This document shows positions 44,039 through 53,189 of a stretch of 64,000 nucleotides of DNA, one piece after another. Source of the stretch: Stappia taiwanensis (GTDB taxonomy: Bacteria; Pseudomonadota; Alphaproteobacteria; Rhizobiales; Stappiaceae); NCBI RefSeq assembly GCF_014635285.1, contig NZ_BMCR01000010.1, forward strand, positions 1 to 64,000, read 5' to 3'. The first letter of the stretch is position 1. Each line of letters opens with the position of its first letter. The notes beneath the pieces are model-generated. The model did no database searches. It was not told the DNA's origin and saw nothing but the letters and a program-made list of their open reading frames with translations. The translations under genes were made by a program, and so were the position numbers.

Positions 44039-45922
44039 ATGGACCCGGTCAACATCTGCCTCATTGGCGGCGGCCCGAGAGCCTTGGTAACGCTCAATGC
44101 CTTGCGCCGGCATATTCTCGAGTTCGACGATCCCGATGTGCAGTTCGTTATCGCCATCGTCGATCCGAACACCCATGGCAGCGGCTGCCATGACCCCAAC
44201 CAGCCCTACCACCTCTACACCAATACCCTGGCGTCTCAGCTCACCGCGTTCTATCCCGCCCCGGCCGGCGAGGAAGCAGCGAACTGGCTCACCGGCCCCT
44301 CCTTCACCGAATGGGCGCGACTGGCCGGCATCGAGAACATGTCCGGACAGTTCGATCAAAGTCTCGATGGGGCGCCGCTCAGGCTGGTCTCCGAGCTCGA
44401 CTACCTCCCCCGGTCCCTGCTCGGTCAGTATCTGGCCTGGGCGTTCCGCCGGCTTTGCGCATCGTTTCCAGCCAGGGTCACGATACGGCCCTATCACGCC
44501 ATGGCGCTCGATGTGGAACAGGATGGCGATGCCCGGTTCACCGTGCAGCTCTCCAACGGCGGATCGCTGACGGCAGATTATGTGTTCATCTCCACCGGTC
44601 ACTCCACCAACCAACCCTCGCCTTTTGCGCAAGTGTTGGACTCCTTCGCCGACGCAGGCGCGCGCCATAATCCCGACCTTATGTTCCTGCCGCAGTGCTA
44701 TCCCACGACCCGGTTGGAACGGATCTCGCCAGACGCCCGCGTGGCAATCCAGGGTCTCGGGCTGACCGCATGGGACGCCATCGCCGAGCTTACCGAAGGC
44801 CGGGGCGGCCGGTATGAGAACCAGGGCGGCAAGGTGGTGTACCGGCCGTCGGGGTCGGAACCGTCCATCACCCTGTTCTCGCGCAAAGGGCTGCCGTTCG
44901 CAGCGCGGGGGATCAACCAGAAAGGCCTGACCGGTCGCCACCGGGCCCGTTTCTTCACCCCTCAGGCCGTCGAGGCCATTCGCGCGGAGAAACTGGCACG
45001 AACGGGCAATCGCCAGCTCGACTTCGAAACCGAGATCCTGCCGCTGCTTTGGCGCGAAATGGCCTTTGCCTATCGGCAAACGCAGCTTGGCCGGCCGATC
45101 GAGACGCGCGACTTCGCCCCCACGGCCGAGGAAATGGCGGCGCTTCAGCGCGAGTTCGAGCCGTTCGGCGGGCATGTGTTCGGCTCGCTGGACGAGTTCC
45201 GAAATGCCTTCCTCCACCATGTGCGGGATGATCTGACGGAAGCGGAAAAAGGCAATCTCGGATCATCGATCAAATCCGCGACCGACGTCATTCGCGATTG
45301 CCGGGCGGCGATCTGCGCCGCCGTGGAATATCGGGGGCTCACACCGGACTCCGAACGCTGGTTCCGGCAGGAACTGGTGCCCACCATGAACCGGATCTCC
45401 TTCGGCCCGCCACTGTTTCGAAATCACCAGCTCCTGGCCTTGTTTCACGCAGGCGTGGTCGATCTGGCCGCCGGCCCGGCCAACAAGGTCAAGCTCGACA
45501 AGACCCACTGGCGCTATGTCATCGAGACGGACTTTGTCCGAAGCCCCAGCCGCGTTGAAGCCGATGTCCTCATCATCGCCCGCCTCGACCCATTCATTCC
45601 GGAGACCGACGCCAATCCTCTTACCGCCGCGCTCCTGCGGAACGGGCTGGTGCGCCCCTTGCAAAACGGCAGCTTTCGCCCTGGCGGCTATGATGTCACC
45701 CCGGACTTCCAGCCGGTCGGCCGCAATGGCAGCCCCACCCGCAACATCTGGATCATGGGCTATCCGACCGAAGGCGCCACGTTCTACACCCACGCGATCC
45801 CCCGGGCCGGCCTCGCCTCGCCGCAATACGCGGCGGCCAACACCTGCGTTTCGCAGATGTTCGCCGACCTGGCCGCATACCGTCCGGCCAGACCTGCACC
45901 CCTTGTACAGATGACGCCATGA
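44039..45922 (+). CDS. FAD/NAD(P)-binding protein (PF13454 type)
   Basis: The ATG lies one base after the radical SAM stop and gives 627 residues. The N-terminal dinucleotide fold reads NICLIGGGPRALVTLNALRR, followed by the PF13454-like YHLYTNTLASQLTAFYPAPA. A second nucleotide fold reads RVAIQGLGLTAWDAIAELTE then GRGGRYENQGGKVVYRPSGS. The C-terminus NIWIMGYPTEGATFYTHAIP closes the fold. Proteins of this class are distant relatives of N-hydroxylating flavin monooxygenases and are often found in biosynthetic clusters with unknown products. Tight coupling to the aminomutase-like enzyme suggests sequential action on an amino acid. Confidence 0.85.
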   Translation: MDPVNICLIGGGPRALVTLNALRRHILEFDDPDVQFVIAIVDPNTHGSGCHDPNQPYHLYTNTLASQLTAFYPAPAGEEAANWLTGPSFTEWARLAGIENMSGQFDQSLDGAPLRLVSELDYLPRSLLGQYLAWAFRRLCASFPARVTIRPYHAMALDVEQDGDARFTVQLSNGGSLTADYVFISTGHSTNQPSPFAQVLDSFADAGARHNPDLMFLPQCYPTTRLERISPDARVAIQGLGLTAWDAIAELTEGRGGRYENQGGKVVYRPSGSEPSITLFSRKGLPFAARGINQKGLTGRHRARFFTPQAVEAIRAEKLARTGNRQLDFETEILPLLWREMAFAYRQTQLGRPIETRDFAPTAEEMAALQREFEPFGGHVFGSLDEFRNAFLHHVRDDLTEAEKGNLGSSIKSATDVIRDCRAAICAAVEYRGLTPDSERWFRQELVPTMNRISFGPPLFRNHQLLALFHAGVVDLAAGPANKVKLDKTHWRYVIETDFVRSPSRVEADVLIIARLDPFIPETDANPLTAALLRNGLVRPLQNGSFRPGGYDVTPDFQPVGRNGSPTRNIWIMGYPTEGATFYTHAIPRAGLASPQYAAANTCVSQMFADLAAYRPARPAPLVQMTP

Positions 45923-46707
45923 CCTACGATCTCTTTGCGCTGCGTTATGGGCGCCAGCCCGACCTTCCGATAGAGGAAACCGGCGTCTTCCCACAGGTCC
46001 GAACTTCGGAAGAGGAGTGCCAGCCGTTCTCCTACTACTTCTGGCTGGCAAGGTCGGCTTCCTCCTGCGTGCTGGTGGACTGCGGCTTTTCACCGGAACA
46101 GGGACACGCACGAGGAAAGGAAACGATCCTGCCGGTGACCGGCCTGCTCGATGAGATCGGTGTCTCGCCGGATCAGATCGACGATATCGTCCTCAGCCAT
46201 CTTCACTACGATCACGTCGGCAACCTGAACCTCTTTCCCCGGGCACAGTTACATGTTCACGCGCGCGAATGGGCCTGGGCCACCGGTCTGGCGATGGCCG
46301 ACGCCGCCGCGAGCCGCTATTATGACCGCAACGACATGACGGTGCTTCTCGACCGGCTTTTCTCAGGCAAGCTGCGGCTGATTAAACAGGATCAGCTTGA
46401 GTTCAAGGGATTGGGCCTCACCCGTGTTGGCGGACACAGTCCCGGCCAGATGATCATCGAGGTTCCCACCTTGACCGGACCCGTCGTGCTGGCGAGCGAC
46501 GCCAGCCACCTTGATCGCAACTGGCAACAGCGCAATCCCTTTCCGATCATCCACGAGCAACCGGCCTCTCTCGATGCCTGCGCCCTTCTCGCCCGCAAGG
46601 CGGAGGACGGCGCCAGGATCGTCGCCGGGCACGAGCCGTCGGTCTTGCAGAAACATCAGCCGGCAGGCCGCAGCGGCAACGTGGTCGCTCTGCACCGACC
46701 CACCTGA
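45919..46707 (+). CDS. Metallo-beta-lactamase-fold hydrolase (lactonase-like)
   Basis: This 262-residue protein has the zinc motif SHLHYDHVGNLNLFP (HxHxDH), then VGGHSPGQMIIEVPT, SDASHLD and VAGHEPSV. It belongs to the AHL-lactonase-like branch but is clearly different from the BlcC protein in this window. Its start overlaps the preceding stop (ATGA), so it is the last gene of the KamA operon. It may open a lactone or cleave a thioester or ester intermediate. Confidence 0.87.
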   Translation: MTYDLFALRYGRQPDLPIEETGVFPQVRTSEEECQPFSYYFWLARSASSCVLVDCGFSPEQGHARGKETILPVTGLLDEIGVSPDQIDDIVLSHLHYDHVGNLNLFPRAQLHVHAREWAWATGLAMADAAASRYYDRNDMTVLLDRLFSGKLRLIKQDQLEFKGLGLTRVGGHSPGQMIIEVPTLTGPVVLASDASHLDRNWQQRNPFPIIHEQPASLDACALLARKAEDGARIVAGHEPSVLQKHQPAGRSGNVVALHRPT

Positions 46708-46772
46708 AATGCGGTCAGATTTGGGGAGGGTCCGGGGAGTGCCCGGGCGCGTCAGCCCTTTTCGCTGCCCTC

Positions 46773-47228
46773 TTACCGCTGTTTCCGGGCCTGCCGGACG
46801 AGCCTGTCCAATGCCTGCAGGAACCGGGAGCGGTCGGCGTTCGAAAAGCCCCGGCCGCCGCCCTGATGAAACGGGTCCGCCGCCCGGATATCCTGCATCA
46901 GATCCCGGGTTGCGAGCCGGCCGCCGATATTGGCAAGGCTCAGGATCTGACCATCATGCTGCACCACCAGCGCGCCGGCCTTCAGGCACCGGTCGGCAAG
47001 CGGGATGTCCGCGGTGACCACCACATCGCCCGGCCCGCAATGCTCGGCAATCCATTTGTCGGCCACATCCGGTCCCTCGGCGACGATCCGCAGCGAGATG
47101 AGCGGATTGCGTGACGGCCGTATTCCGCCATTGCACACCAGCACCACCGGGACATCCAACCGGGTCGCCACACGCTCCACCTCGGCTTTCACCGGACAGG
47201 CATCGGCATCGACATAGAGTGTGGTCAA
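46773..47228 (-). CDS. YaiI/YqxD-family (DUF188) protein
   Basis: A TTG behind CAGGGGAATTTCGAGAC gives [20 protein letters not shown] and 151 residues, the family length. A TTG at 47276 would add 16 non-conserved residues. Conserved segments are the PIN-like acidic start [40 protein letters not shown] and [16 protein letters not shown]. The fold is a PIN-type nuclease relative. The physiological role is unknown. It is convergent with the KamA operon. Confidence 0.9.
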   Translation of the reverse strand: MTTLYVDADACPVKAEVERVATRLDVPVVLVCNGGIRPSRNPLISLRIVAEGPDVADKWIAEHCGPGDVVVTADIPLADRCLKAGALVVQHDGQILSLANIGGRLATRDLMQDIRAADPFHQGGGRGFSNADRSRFLQALDRLVRQARKQR

Positions 47229-47485
47229 GTCTCGAAATTCCCCTGTTGGCCGCAGCTCGTCGGACGACGGACGCAACCGGCCTTATACATGGCGAGCTGC
47301 GCGTTTGAAAAAAACGATTTGGGCGACTGATTAACTGAGCGTCGTCGCAAGCTTGCCCTCGGCCGCCCGTTCCGGACTCGGCATCGTCCCCGCAACGCCG
47401 CTCCAGCCATCCCCTACGGGCCTGAACCGCCTCCACGACCATCCACAGCCCCAAAGGCAACGGTCGACAGAAGCGCACCAAGAAA

Positions 47486-47495
47486 TTATCTATAA
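47486..47495. promoter_or_regulatory. BioR box upstream of bioR
   Basis: TTATCTATAA is the exact consensus of the alphaproteobacterial BioR operator as remembered. It ends three bases before the bioR ATG, which implies autoregulation. The same word recurs before bioY. Confidence 0.88.
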
Positions 47496-47498
47496 TTC

Positions 47499-48167
47499 AT
47501 GAAATCTTGCACAGAAGAAACCCAGGCTGCACGCATTGCGCGCATTCTTGGCGAGCGGATCATTTCCGGCTCCATCCCCCCTGGCGCCCGCCTTCGGCAG
47601 GACCACATCGCCACCGAATTCGGCGCAAGCCACGTCCCGGTGCGCGAAGCCTTCCGGCAGCTTGAAGCCCAGGGGCTGGCGGAATGCCTGCCCCGGCGCG
47701 GCGTCCGGGTCACCGAATTCGACGTGGCCGAACTGCGGGAGGTCGCGGAAATGCGCGCAAGCCTGGAAGCACTGGCCCTGCGCCACGCCGCCCCCAATAT
47801 GACGCGCGCAATCCTGCAGGAAGCCGAAGAGGTTACACGCCGCGGCGATCGCGCCGACACCGTGCAGGACTGGGAAGACGCCAACCGCCGCTTTCACAGG
47901 CTGATCCTCACCCCCTGCCAGATGCCGCGCCTGCTGAAGACCATTGACGACCTGCAGACGGCGAGCGCCCGCTTTCTGTTCGCCGCCTGGCAACAGGACT
48001 GGGAAACGCGCACCGACCACGACCATCGCGCCATCCTTCAGGCCCTGCGACGAGGACAGACCGACCTGGCCTGCGCAACACTCGCCCGCCACGTGAGCTG
48101 GCTCGGGAAACGCAAACCCGCAAAAAGAAATGCTGAAGAACGAGAGACTTATGAGTTTTTTGGATAA
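47499..48167 (+). CDS. bioR: GntR-family biotin repressor
   Basis: This 222-residue FadR-type GntR protein has the winged helix IARILGERIISGSIPPGARL and IATEFGASHVPVREAFRQLE, followed by LPRRGVRVTEFD and an all-helical effector domain (LREVAEMRASLEALALRHAA, WEDANRRFHRLIL). Matching BioR boxes flank it on both sides and biotin genes follow directly, which makes BioR the specific assignment. It represses biotin synthesis and uptake genes when biotin is sufficient. Confidence 0.92.
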   Translation: MKSCTEETQAARIARILGERIISGSIPPGARLRQDHIATEFGASHVPVREAFRQLEAQGLAECLPRRGVRVTEFDVAELREVAEMRASLEALALRHAAPNMTRAILQEAEEVTRRGDRADTVQDWEDANRRFHRLILTPCQMPRLLKTIDDLQTASARFLFAAWQQDWETRTDHDHRAILQALRRGQTDLACATLARHVSWLGKRKPAKRNAEERETYEFFG

Positions 48168-48177
48168 TTATCTATAA
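48168..48177. promoter_or_regulatory. BioR box upstream of bioYB
   Basis: This is a second exact TTATCTATAA, beginning on the base after the bioR stop codon and 70 bases before bioY. It indicates a separate BioR-controlled promoter for the bioY-bioB pair. Confidence 0.88.
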
Positions 48178-48247
48178 TCTGCCTTGATGGTCGGATTTCC
48201 GTTTCGCAATCATGGAGGGAAGCTCTCTATCAGCGAAAGGAAACGCC

Positions 48248-48808
48248 ATGCCTTCACTGGCTCACGGTGCCGCCGTCACTGCCACCCCGCTCTGGCGCGG
48301 ACTGGCACTCACGCTCTGCGGCGCAGCCCTGATCACGCTGGGTGCCAAGATCCAGATTCCGTTCTGGCCCGTACCCATGACCCTGCACACATTGGCCGTT
48401 TTTCTCACAGCAGCCGCCCTGGGCCCACGCCTCGGCCTCGCCGCCATGACTGCCTATCTCGGGGCCGGCGCCCTGGGCCTGCCGGTCTTCTCCGGCTCCC
48501 CGGAGCGCGGCATCGGATTGGCCTACATGGTTGGCCCGACCGGTGGCTACCTACTGGGGTATTGGCTTGCCGCGGGTCTGATCGGCGCCCTTGCCCACAG
48601 GCGCAAGTGGGTCGGCCAGACATTGGCCATGCTGGCGGGCCTTGCCGTTGTCTATGCCGCCGGTCTTGCCTGGCTGGCCAACTTCGTTCCCGCCCGCGAT
48701 CTTCTTGCTGCCGGCTTCACTCCCTTCGTTCTCGGCGACCTCGTCAAGATCGCGCTGGCCTGCCTGCTGCTTTCGGGCGCCCGCCGGTGGACGGGGGTCG
48801 CGCAATGA
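48248..48808 (+). CDS. bioY: Biotin transporter substrate-binding membrane protein BioY
   Basis: The start [20 protein letters not shown] has AAAGGAAA upstream and gives 186 residues with six helices. The BioY signature is present: [20 protein letters not shown], followed by [20 protein letters not shown] and [17 protein letters not shown]. BioY is the S-component of biotin ECF transporters and can work alone in some bacteria. No bioM/bioN ATPase or transmembrane genes are adjacent. Controlled by the box at 48168. The last four bases overlap bioB. Confidence 0.93.
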   Translation: MPSLAHGAAVTATPLWRGLALTLCGAALITLGAKIQIPFWPVPMTLHTLAVFLTAAALGPRLGLAAMTAYLGAGALGLPVFSGSPERGIGLAYMVGPTGGYLLGYWLAAGLIGALAHRRKWVGQTLAMLAGLAVVYAAGLAWLANFVPARDLLAAGFTPFVLGDLVKIALACLLLSGARRWTGVAQ

Positions 48809-49794
48809 CCGAGGCCGTCATCCGGACCGACTGGACCCTTGAGGAGGCGCGGGCAATACACGCCCTGCCGCTCCCCACCCTGATGGCCCGTGCCCAGGCC
48901 GTCCACCGCGCCCATTTCGATCCGACCGCGATCGAGACGGCCAGTCTGCTCAGCATCAAGACCGGCGGCTGCCCGGAGGATTGCGGCTATTGCTCGCAAT
49001 CCGCCCATCACGCGACCGGCGTCAAGGCAACCAAATTGCTGGATGCCGACACCGTCCTTGCCGCCGCGAAACGGGCAAAGGCGGCGGGCGCCCAGCGCTT
49101 TTGCATGGGTGCTGCCTGGCGCAGCCCCAAGGACCGGGACATGGACGCGCTCTGCGACATGGTGAAGGGCGTCGCCGACCTGGGGCTGGAGACCTGCATG
49201 ACGCTGGGGATGCTGACCCCGGACCAGGTCGCGCGGCTCAAGGCCGCCGGCCTCGACTTCTACAATCACAACATTGACACCTCTCCTGCCTATTATTCCG
49301 AAATCGCCAGCACCCGGACCATGGAAGACCGGCTCGACACGCTGGAGCATGCGCGCGCGGGAGGCATCAAGGTCTGTTGCGGCGGCATCCTCGGCATGGG
49401 GGAAGCGGAGGACGACCGCATCGCCCTGCTGGTGACGCTGGCCACCCTGCCCACCCACCCCCAGAGCGTTCCGGTGAACCTGTGGACCGAGATCGACGGC
49501 GTCCCCGTCCAGTCCCGGGCGCGTCCCGTGGAGCCCTTTTCGCTGGTCCGAGCCATTGCCTTGGCCCGTATCCTGATGCCGGCTTCCGTGGTGCGCCTCT
49601 CGGCCGGACGGCTTGAAATGAGCGACGAACTACAGGCGCTCTGCTTTCTTGCCGGGGCAAATTCGATCTTCGTCGGCGACCAGCTCCTGACCACCGACAA
49701 CCCGGCGCCGAACCGCGACGCCAACCTGCTGACCCGGCTCGGACTGCGCATCGCCCCCGCCGTGCCACATGCCCCACCCATCGCTGCGGAGTAG
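48805..49794 (+). CDS. bioB: Biotin synthase
   Basis: This 329-residue radical SAM enzyme has the cluster motif [16 protein letters not shown] (CxxxCxxC). Cysteines for the auxiliary [2Fe-2S] cluster lie in [18 protein letters not shown] and [11 protein letters not shown], and the conserved Arg is in [11 protein letters not shown]. It inserts sulfur into dethiobiotin in the final step of biotin synthesis. The ATGA overlap with bioY shows one transcript. The other bio genes (bioF, A, D) are not in the window. Confidence 0.96.
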   Translation: MTEAVIRTDWTLEEARAIHALPLPTLMARAQAVHRAHFDPTAIETASLLSIKTGGCPEDCGYCSQSAHHATGVKATKLLDADTVLAAAKRAKAAGAQRFCMGAAWRSPKDRDMDALCDMVKGVADLGLETCMTLGMLTPDQVARLKAAGLDFYNHNIDTSPAYYSEIASTRTMEDRLDTLEHARAGGIKVCCGGILGMGEAEDDRIALLVTLATLPTHPQSVPVNLWTEIDGVPVQSRARPVEPFSLVRAIALARILMPASVVRLSAGRLEMSDELQALCFLAGANSIFVGDQLLTTDNPAPNRDANLLTRLGLRIAPAVPHAPPIAAE

Positions 49795-49832
49795 GCCGAC
49801 AAGCTGCTGGCGCGTGCTCTCGGCCGCCTCCG

Positions 49833-52800
49833 TCAATGGAAGTCACGGCTCGGGAAGAGCCTCTTGGCCTGTTCGCGCGGGTGGCGGGCGGTTGGGCGAT
49901 GCCGTCGCGGGCGGGGGGCCTCATCGGCCTGCGGCTGGGTGATCCCGATGGCATCGTCGAGAGGATGGCCCAGATCCGCAAGGCGGTGGGACAGGTCCTC
50001 GATATGATCGGCGATGAGGTGCACGACGATACCCTCACGTTCGAGCCGTCCGGTGACCCGCAAGAGGCGGCCTCCCATGACGGCGCGGCGAAAGCGTTCA
50101 TAGACCTTCGGCCAGACGACGATATTGGCAACCCCGGTTTCGTCCTCAAGCGTCAGGAAGATGACGCCGGAAGCCGTTCCGGGGCGCTGGCGGGTAATGA
50201 CCAGGCCGCAAACGCTGGTGCGTCTGAGGGGCGCCTCAATCAACTGGCCATGGGGCGTCAGGCCCGGAATCGAAGGACGCAGCAGCTCCATCGGATGCGT
50301 GCGCAGCGTCAGCCGCATGGCAACATAATCCTCGACCACTTCCTCGCCGAGATGCATGGGCGGCAGGCATATCTCCGGCTCCCGGATGCCTTCGCCATCA
50401 AGGGGATCGGAGAAGAGCGGCAGGGGTTTCGGCGCGCGGATGGCGCGCACCTGCCAAAGCGCATCGCGGCGGGTGAGGCCCATTCCGATAAAGGCATCCG
50501 CCTCTGCGAGCCGTTCCAGCACGGACGGAAGGATGCCTGCCCTGAGCCAGACGCTTTCAGGGTCGGGATACCCATTGCCGCGTGCCGCCACGATCCAGTC
50601 TGCGTCCTCCTTGCGGAAGCCCTTGATCTGGCGAAAGCCAAGACGCAGGGCCCAGGTTCCATCTGCCCGGCGTTCGAGCGTGTTATCCCAGGCGCTGCCA
50701 TTCACGCAAATGGGCCGCACCTCCACCCCGTGATCGCGCACATCGCGCACGATCTGCGCGGGCGCATAAAAGCCCATCGGCTGGGAGTTCAAAAGCGCGC
50801 AGGCGAAGATCGCGGGGTAGTGGCACTTGAGCCATGAGGACACATAGGTGAGCATGGCGAAAGCCGCTGCGTGGCTTTCGGGAAAGCCGTAATCGGCAAA
50901 GCCCTCGATCTGGGAGAAGCAGGCCTCCGCCGTTTCGCGCGAATAGCCATTTTTCATCATCCCGTTCACAAAGCGCACATGGTGTCGCTCGATCGTACCC
51001 ATACGGCGGAAGGAGGCGAGCGAACGGCGGAGCTGGTCGGCCTCCTCGGGAGAATAGCCCGCCCCGACCACGGCGATCTGCATCGCCTGCTCCTGGAACA
51101 GCGGCACGCCGAGCGTCTTGTAGGTGACTTCGGCCAGTGCGGGGCCGAAAGGTTCCGGTTTTTCCAGCCCCTGCCGTCGCCGGATATAGGGTTTGACCAT
51201 GCCGCCCTGGATGGGACCGGGACGAACGATGGCGACCTCAATGACCAGATCATAGAAGGTCCTCGGCTTCATCCGGGGGAGGAAGTTCATCTGCGCCCGG
51301 CTTTCGACCTGAAACACGCCCACGGCATCGGCGCGGCACAGCATGTCATATGTCGGCTTGTCCTCCTGCGGGACTGTGGCCAGCGTGAGCTGTTTCTTCT
51401 CATGCTGCGCCAGAAGCTCGAAGCTCTTGCGCAAACAGGTGAGCATTCCCAGCGACAGGATATCGACCTTCAGAATGCCGAGCGTATCGATGTCGTCCTT
51501 GTCCCATTCGATGACCGTGCGCCCTTCCATCGCCGCGTTCTCGATGGGGCAGAGTTCATCGAGCCGGCCGCGGGTGATGACGAACCCGCCCACATGCTGG
51601 CTGAGGTGACGGGGAAAGCCGATGATCTCGCTGATAAGACGCAAGGTCTGGGCAAGGCGCCGGTTTTGCAGATCGAGGCCCAGCTGGCGCGCATGATCCA
51701 GATCGGCGCCCTTGTTCGAAAGCCCCCAGATCTGACCCGAGAGGTTGGCGGTCACGTCTTGACTGAGGCCCATCACCTTCCCCACCTCGCGGATCGCGGC
51801 ACGGGTCCGGAAATGGATCACAGTGGCGCACAGCCCCGCGCGATCGCGGCCGTATTTCTCATAGATCCATTGAATCACTTCCTCGCGGCGCTCATGCTCG
51901 AAATCCACGTCGATATCGGGCGGCTCCTTGCGATGGCGGGAGATGAAACGCTCGACAACCATACCGATCATATCCGGTGATACGTCGGTGATCTCAAGCA
52001 GGTAACACAGGATGGAATTGGCGGCAGACCCACGCCCCTGGCAAAGAATGCCTCGGGATCGCGCCTCCTGTACGATGTCGCGCACGGTCAGGAAATAAGC
52101 TGCGTAACCAAGCTCCTCGACGAGGCGAAGCTCCTTTTCCAGCAGCGTGTGAACCCGCTCCGGGGCGCCATTGGGATACCGGCGCTCGACCCCAGCGCGC
52201 GCAAGCCGGTCGAGCCGGGCCTGAGGCGCTTCACCTTGCGATACTTCATCGGGATATTCGTAGCTGAGCTCGGAGAGATCGAAACTGCAGCGCACGGCGA
52301 TCTCAAGCGTGCGGCGCAAGGCTGCCGGGTGGTTGCGATAAAGCCGCGCCATGTCGGAGGCGCCCTTGAGGCGGCGCTCCGCATTGGGCAACGCACGGGT
52401 GCCGATCCGGTCGATGGTGACATTCTCCCGCATGCATGTCAGCACATCGGCGAGTTGCCGCCGCCCTCCATGATGCATGAGCACATCCCCCACCGCCACC
52501 ATGGGCGCCGATGTTCGCAATGCAAGAGCCGCACAGACGTTGAACCATGGCTGATCCGAACCGTCATAACGGGGCGCCGCACCGAGGAAGACATTCCCGG
52601 GAAAGCGCCGCGACAGCGTTTGTATGGGCGCCTGCGGGCAGAGGGACCCGCGCGGCGGCAGCGCGATGAGGATCATCCCCTGGCAGCCCTCCTCCAGATC
52701 GGCCAGGCAGAGATGACAATCTCCCTTCTCCGTGCGTTGCTTGCCAACGGTGAGAAGGCGGGCGAGACGGTGATAGGCCGGACGATCGGTCGGCAGGGCG

Positions 52801-53189
52801 AGCCAGTCGATCGGGCAATCGCGCAGCACGAGGCGGGCGCCAACGATAAGCTTCGGAAGCTTGACGATTGCCGGGCGGGGCAATTCGCGCCTTGGGTTGC
52901 TGCTTTGGCGCGAGCTATGGTCCACCTGATCCTGGGAGCGGATGTGCAGGGCAGCGCTCACCTCTTCACGCAGCGTTTTCAAGGCGGAGTAGGCTCTGAC
53001 CACGCCTGCCAGTGTGTTGCGGTCGGTAATGGCAATCGCCTCAAGCCCGAGCTCCGCGGCGCGTAGCACCAATTCCTCCGGATGGGACGCACCAGCGAGA
53101 AAGGTGAAGTTCGAGGTCACGCACAGCTCGGCATAACAACGCGGGCCGATTGGCGAACCTTCGGCATCCGGACAAAAATGCAGGGTCAC
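49833..53189 (-). CDS. dnaE2: Error-prone DNA polymerase DnaE2 (ImuC)
   Basis: This 1118-residue C-family polymerase has an N-terminal PHP domain (CYAELCVTSNFTFLAGASHP, where the first metal-binding His is replaced) and the catalytic Asp pair in EPPDIDVDFEHERREEV (near 430). VKVDILSLGMLTC supplies the third Asp. A helix-hairpin-helix and an OB-fold (VCGLVITRQRPGTASGVIFL) close the protein. With ImuA and ImuB it forms the damage-inducible mutasome for translesion synthesis. Its ATG overlaps the imuB stop. No LexA box of the GTTC-N7-GTTC type was found upstream of the operon by eye. Confidence 0.95.
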   Translation of the reverse strand: MTLHFCPDAEGSPIGPRCYAELCVTSNFTFLAGASHPEELVLRAAELGLEAIAITDRNTLAGVVRAYSALKTLREEVSAALHIRSQDQVDHSSRQSSNPRRELPRPAIVKLPKLIVGARLVLRDCPIDWLALPTDRPAYHRLARLLTVGKQRTEKGDCHLCLADLEEGCQGMILIALPPRGSLCPQAPIQTLSRRFPGNVFLGAAPRYDGSDQPWFNVCAALALRTSAPMVAVGDVLMHHGGRRQLADVLTCMRENVTIDRIGTRALPNAERRLKGASDMARLYRNHPAALRRTLEIAVRCSFDLSELSYEYPDEVSQGEAPQARLDRLARAGVERRYPNGAPERVHTLLEKELRLVEELGYAAYFLTVRDIVQEARSRGILCQGRGSAANSILCYLLEITDVSPDMIGMVVERFISRHRKEPPDIDVDFEHERREEVIQWIYEKYGRDRAGLCATVIHFRTRAAIREVGKVMGLSQDVTANLSGQIWGLSNKGADLDHARQLGLDLQNRRLAQTLRLISEIIGFPRHLSQHVGGFVITRGRLDELCPIENAAMEGRTVIEWDKDDIDTLGILKVDILSLGMLTCLRKSFELLAQHEKKQLTLATVPQEDKPTYDMLCRADAVGVFQVESRAQMNFLPRMKPRTFYDLVIEVAIVRPGPIQGGMVKPYIRRRQGLEKPEPFGPALAEVTYKTLGVPLFQEQAMQIAVVGAGYSPEEADQLRRSLASFRRMGTIERHHVRFVNGMMKNGYSRETAEACFSQIEGFADYGFPESHAAAFAMLTYVSSWLKCHYPAIFACALLNSQPMGFYAPAQIVRDVRDHGVEVRPICVNGSAWDNTLERRADGTWALRLGFRQIKGFRKEDADWIVAARGNGYPDPESVWLRAGILPSVLERLAEADAFIGMGLTRRDALWQVRAIRAPKPLPLFSDPLDGEGIREPEICLPPMHLGEEVVEDYVAMRLTLRTHPMELLRPSIPGLTPHGQLIEAPLRRTSVCGLVITRQRPGTASGVIFLTLEDETGVANIVVWPKVYERFRRAVMGGRLLRVTGRLEREGIVVHLIADHIEDLSHRLADLGHPLDDAIGITQPQADEAPRPRRHRPTARHPREQAKRLFPSRDFH

